Shown here: positions 6,826 to 7,411 of the stretch, one piece after another | Position numbering within the stretch: the first letter of the stretch is position 1 | Layout of the letters: every line of letters begins with the position of its first letter | Assembly: GCA_943324055.2 (NCBI GenBank) | Contig: CALPKD020000049.1 | Location: 1-7,411, forward strand | Direction of reading: 5' to 3' | Source of the DNA: Chitinophaga pinensis | Lineage (GTDB): Bacteria > Bacteroidota > Bacteroidia > Chitinophagales > Chitinophagaceae | Length of the DNA stretch: 7,411 bases | Translations under genes and position numbers: made by a program | The notes under the pieces: generated by a model | What the model saw: the letters and a program-made list of their open reading frames with translations, nothing else | The model's database searches: none | What the model was told of the DNA's origin: nothing

Positions 6826-7411
6826 ATGCAATACACGCTAAAAAAGTCCCTGGGGCAGCACTTTCTAAAGGATACATCTATTTGTGTCAAAATGCAGGAA
6901 GTATTACAAGCCCAACCCATCGCCAAGTTACTAGAAATTGGTCCTGGTGGAGGGGCACTTACTCAATTTATTCACGAAATTCCAACGGAGTCCTTTAAGG
7001 CCATTGAGTTAGACACAGAGAAAGTCAATTATTTATTACATCAATATCCCGAACTAGCTGGTAAATTAATCAACGAAGATTTTTTAAAAACGGAGCTCCC
7101 ATTTGACTCCGAGTTTGTAGTGGTTGGAAATTTTCCTTATAATATATCCACTCAAATAGTATTTAAAATATTGGAATGGAAAGCGCATGTTCCTTTTGCA
7201 ATGGGCATGTTTCAAAAAGAAGTAGCGGAGCGGATTGCCGCAAAGCCAAATTCAAAAGCCTATGGTATATTGAGTGTACTAACGCAAGCATTTTATGACG
7301 TTACCTATTTGTTCGACGTCCCTCCTGAATCGTTTACGCCACCGCCAAAGGTAATGAGTGGGGTAATCCAGTTAAAAAGAAAAGATACTTTCCCTGAATT
7401 AGCGTCAGAGA
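6826..7411 (+). CDS. rsmA: 16S rRNA (adenine1518-N6/adenine1519-N6)-dimethyltransferase RsmA, 5' part (3' end outside window)
   Basis: The first 195 codons of RsmA (KsgA), which uses S-adenosylmethionine to dimethylate two adjacent adenines in the 3' helix of 16S rRNA during small-subunit maturation. Motifs seen: the N-terminal LGQHFL (9-14); SAM-binding motif I LLEIGPGGGALT (35-46); the motif II acidic residue in AIELD (about 59-63); and catalytic motif IV NFPYNIS (102-108), which is NLPYNIS in many proteobacteria. PPESFTPPPKV is the conserved C-terminal-domain entry motif. Full-length proteins are about 260-270 residues, so roughly 70 are missing beyond the window edge. The ATG at 6826 is certain: an in-frame TAA lies at 6814-6816, and the next Met (23) would remove LGQHFL. 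There is no Shine-Dalgarno motif, and a promoter-like element lies five bases upstream. Confidence 0.96.
   Translation, partial: MQYTLKKSLGQHFLKDTSICVKMQEVLQAQPIAKLLEIGPGGGALTQFIHEIPTESFKAIELDTEKVNYLLHQYPELAGKLINEDFLKTELPFDSEFVVVGNFPYNISTQIVFKILEWKAHVPFAMGMFQKEVAERIAAKPNSKAYGILSVLTQAFYDVTYLFDVPPESFTPPPKVMSGVIQLKRKDTFPELASE

Overview
The window looks like an ordinary chromosomal segment from a member of the Bacteroidota, probably a Chitinophagia/Chitinophagaceae-type bacterium (the phylum is fairly secure, the family is a guess). The grounds are: AtpA carries the insertion before its GSLTALP motif that is typical of the phylum; no gene start is preceded by a Shine-Dalgarno sequence; one intergenic promoter element matches the Bacteroidota -7 consensus TAnnTTTG; PdxA and RsmA have Bacteroidota-like variants of family motifs (GDLNGIGLE, NFPYNIS); and signal peptides end in A-Q. 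The DNA is AT-rich. No transposase, integrase, CRISPR array, tRNA or rRNA gene was seen, and no gene-free stretch exceeds about 110 bases.

Region 1 (1-2431) is the end of an F-type ATP synthase operon: the 3' part of atpF (stator b), then atpH (delta) and atpA (alpha), closed by a strong intrinsic terminator directly after atpA. The gamma-subunit gene atpG, which usually follows atpA, is not there.

Region 2 (2486-5672) is a tight four-gene plus-strand cassette: a BcrA/NatA-like ABC ATPase, its ABC-2 membrane partner (stop and start codons abut), a secreted LolA/LolB-fold-like protein, and a secreted helical-repeat-like protein of unknown function. The layout suggests an inner-membrane exporter with dedicated periplasmic helpers, possibly moving a lipid or lipoprotein-like substrate; the substrate is unknown. 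This is the least explained part of the window.

Region 3 (5684-7411) holds pdxA (vitamin B6 synthesis) on the minus strand, converging on the cassette with only 11 bases between stop codons, and rsmA/ksgA (16S rRNA adenine dimethylation) on the plus strand, diverging from pdxA and cut off by the window edge. A consensus -7 promoter element lies five bases before the rsmA ATG, so its mRNA may be leaderless or nearly so.

Overall the window is mostly housekeeping. The best candidates for a second look are the exporter cassette, the missing atpG and the putative leaderless rsmA transcript.
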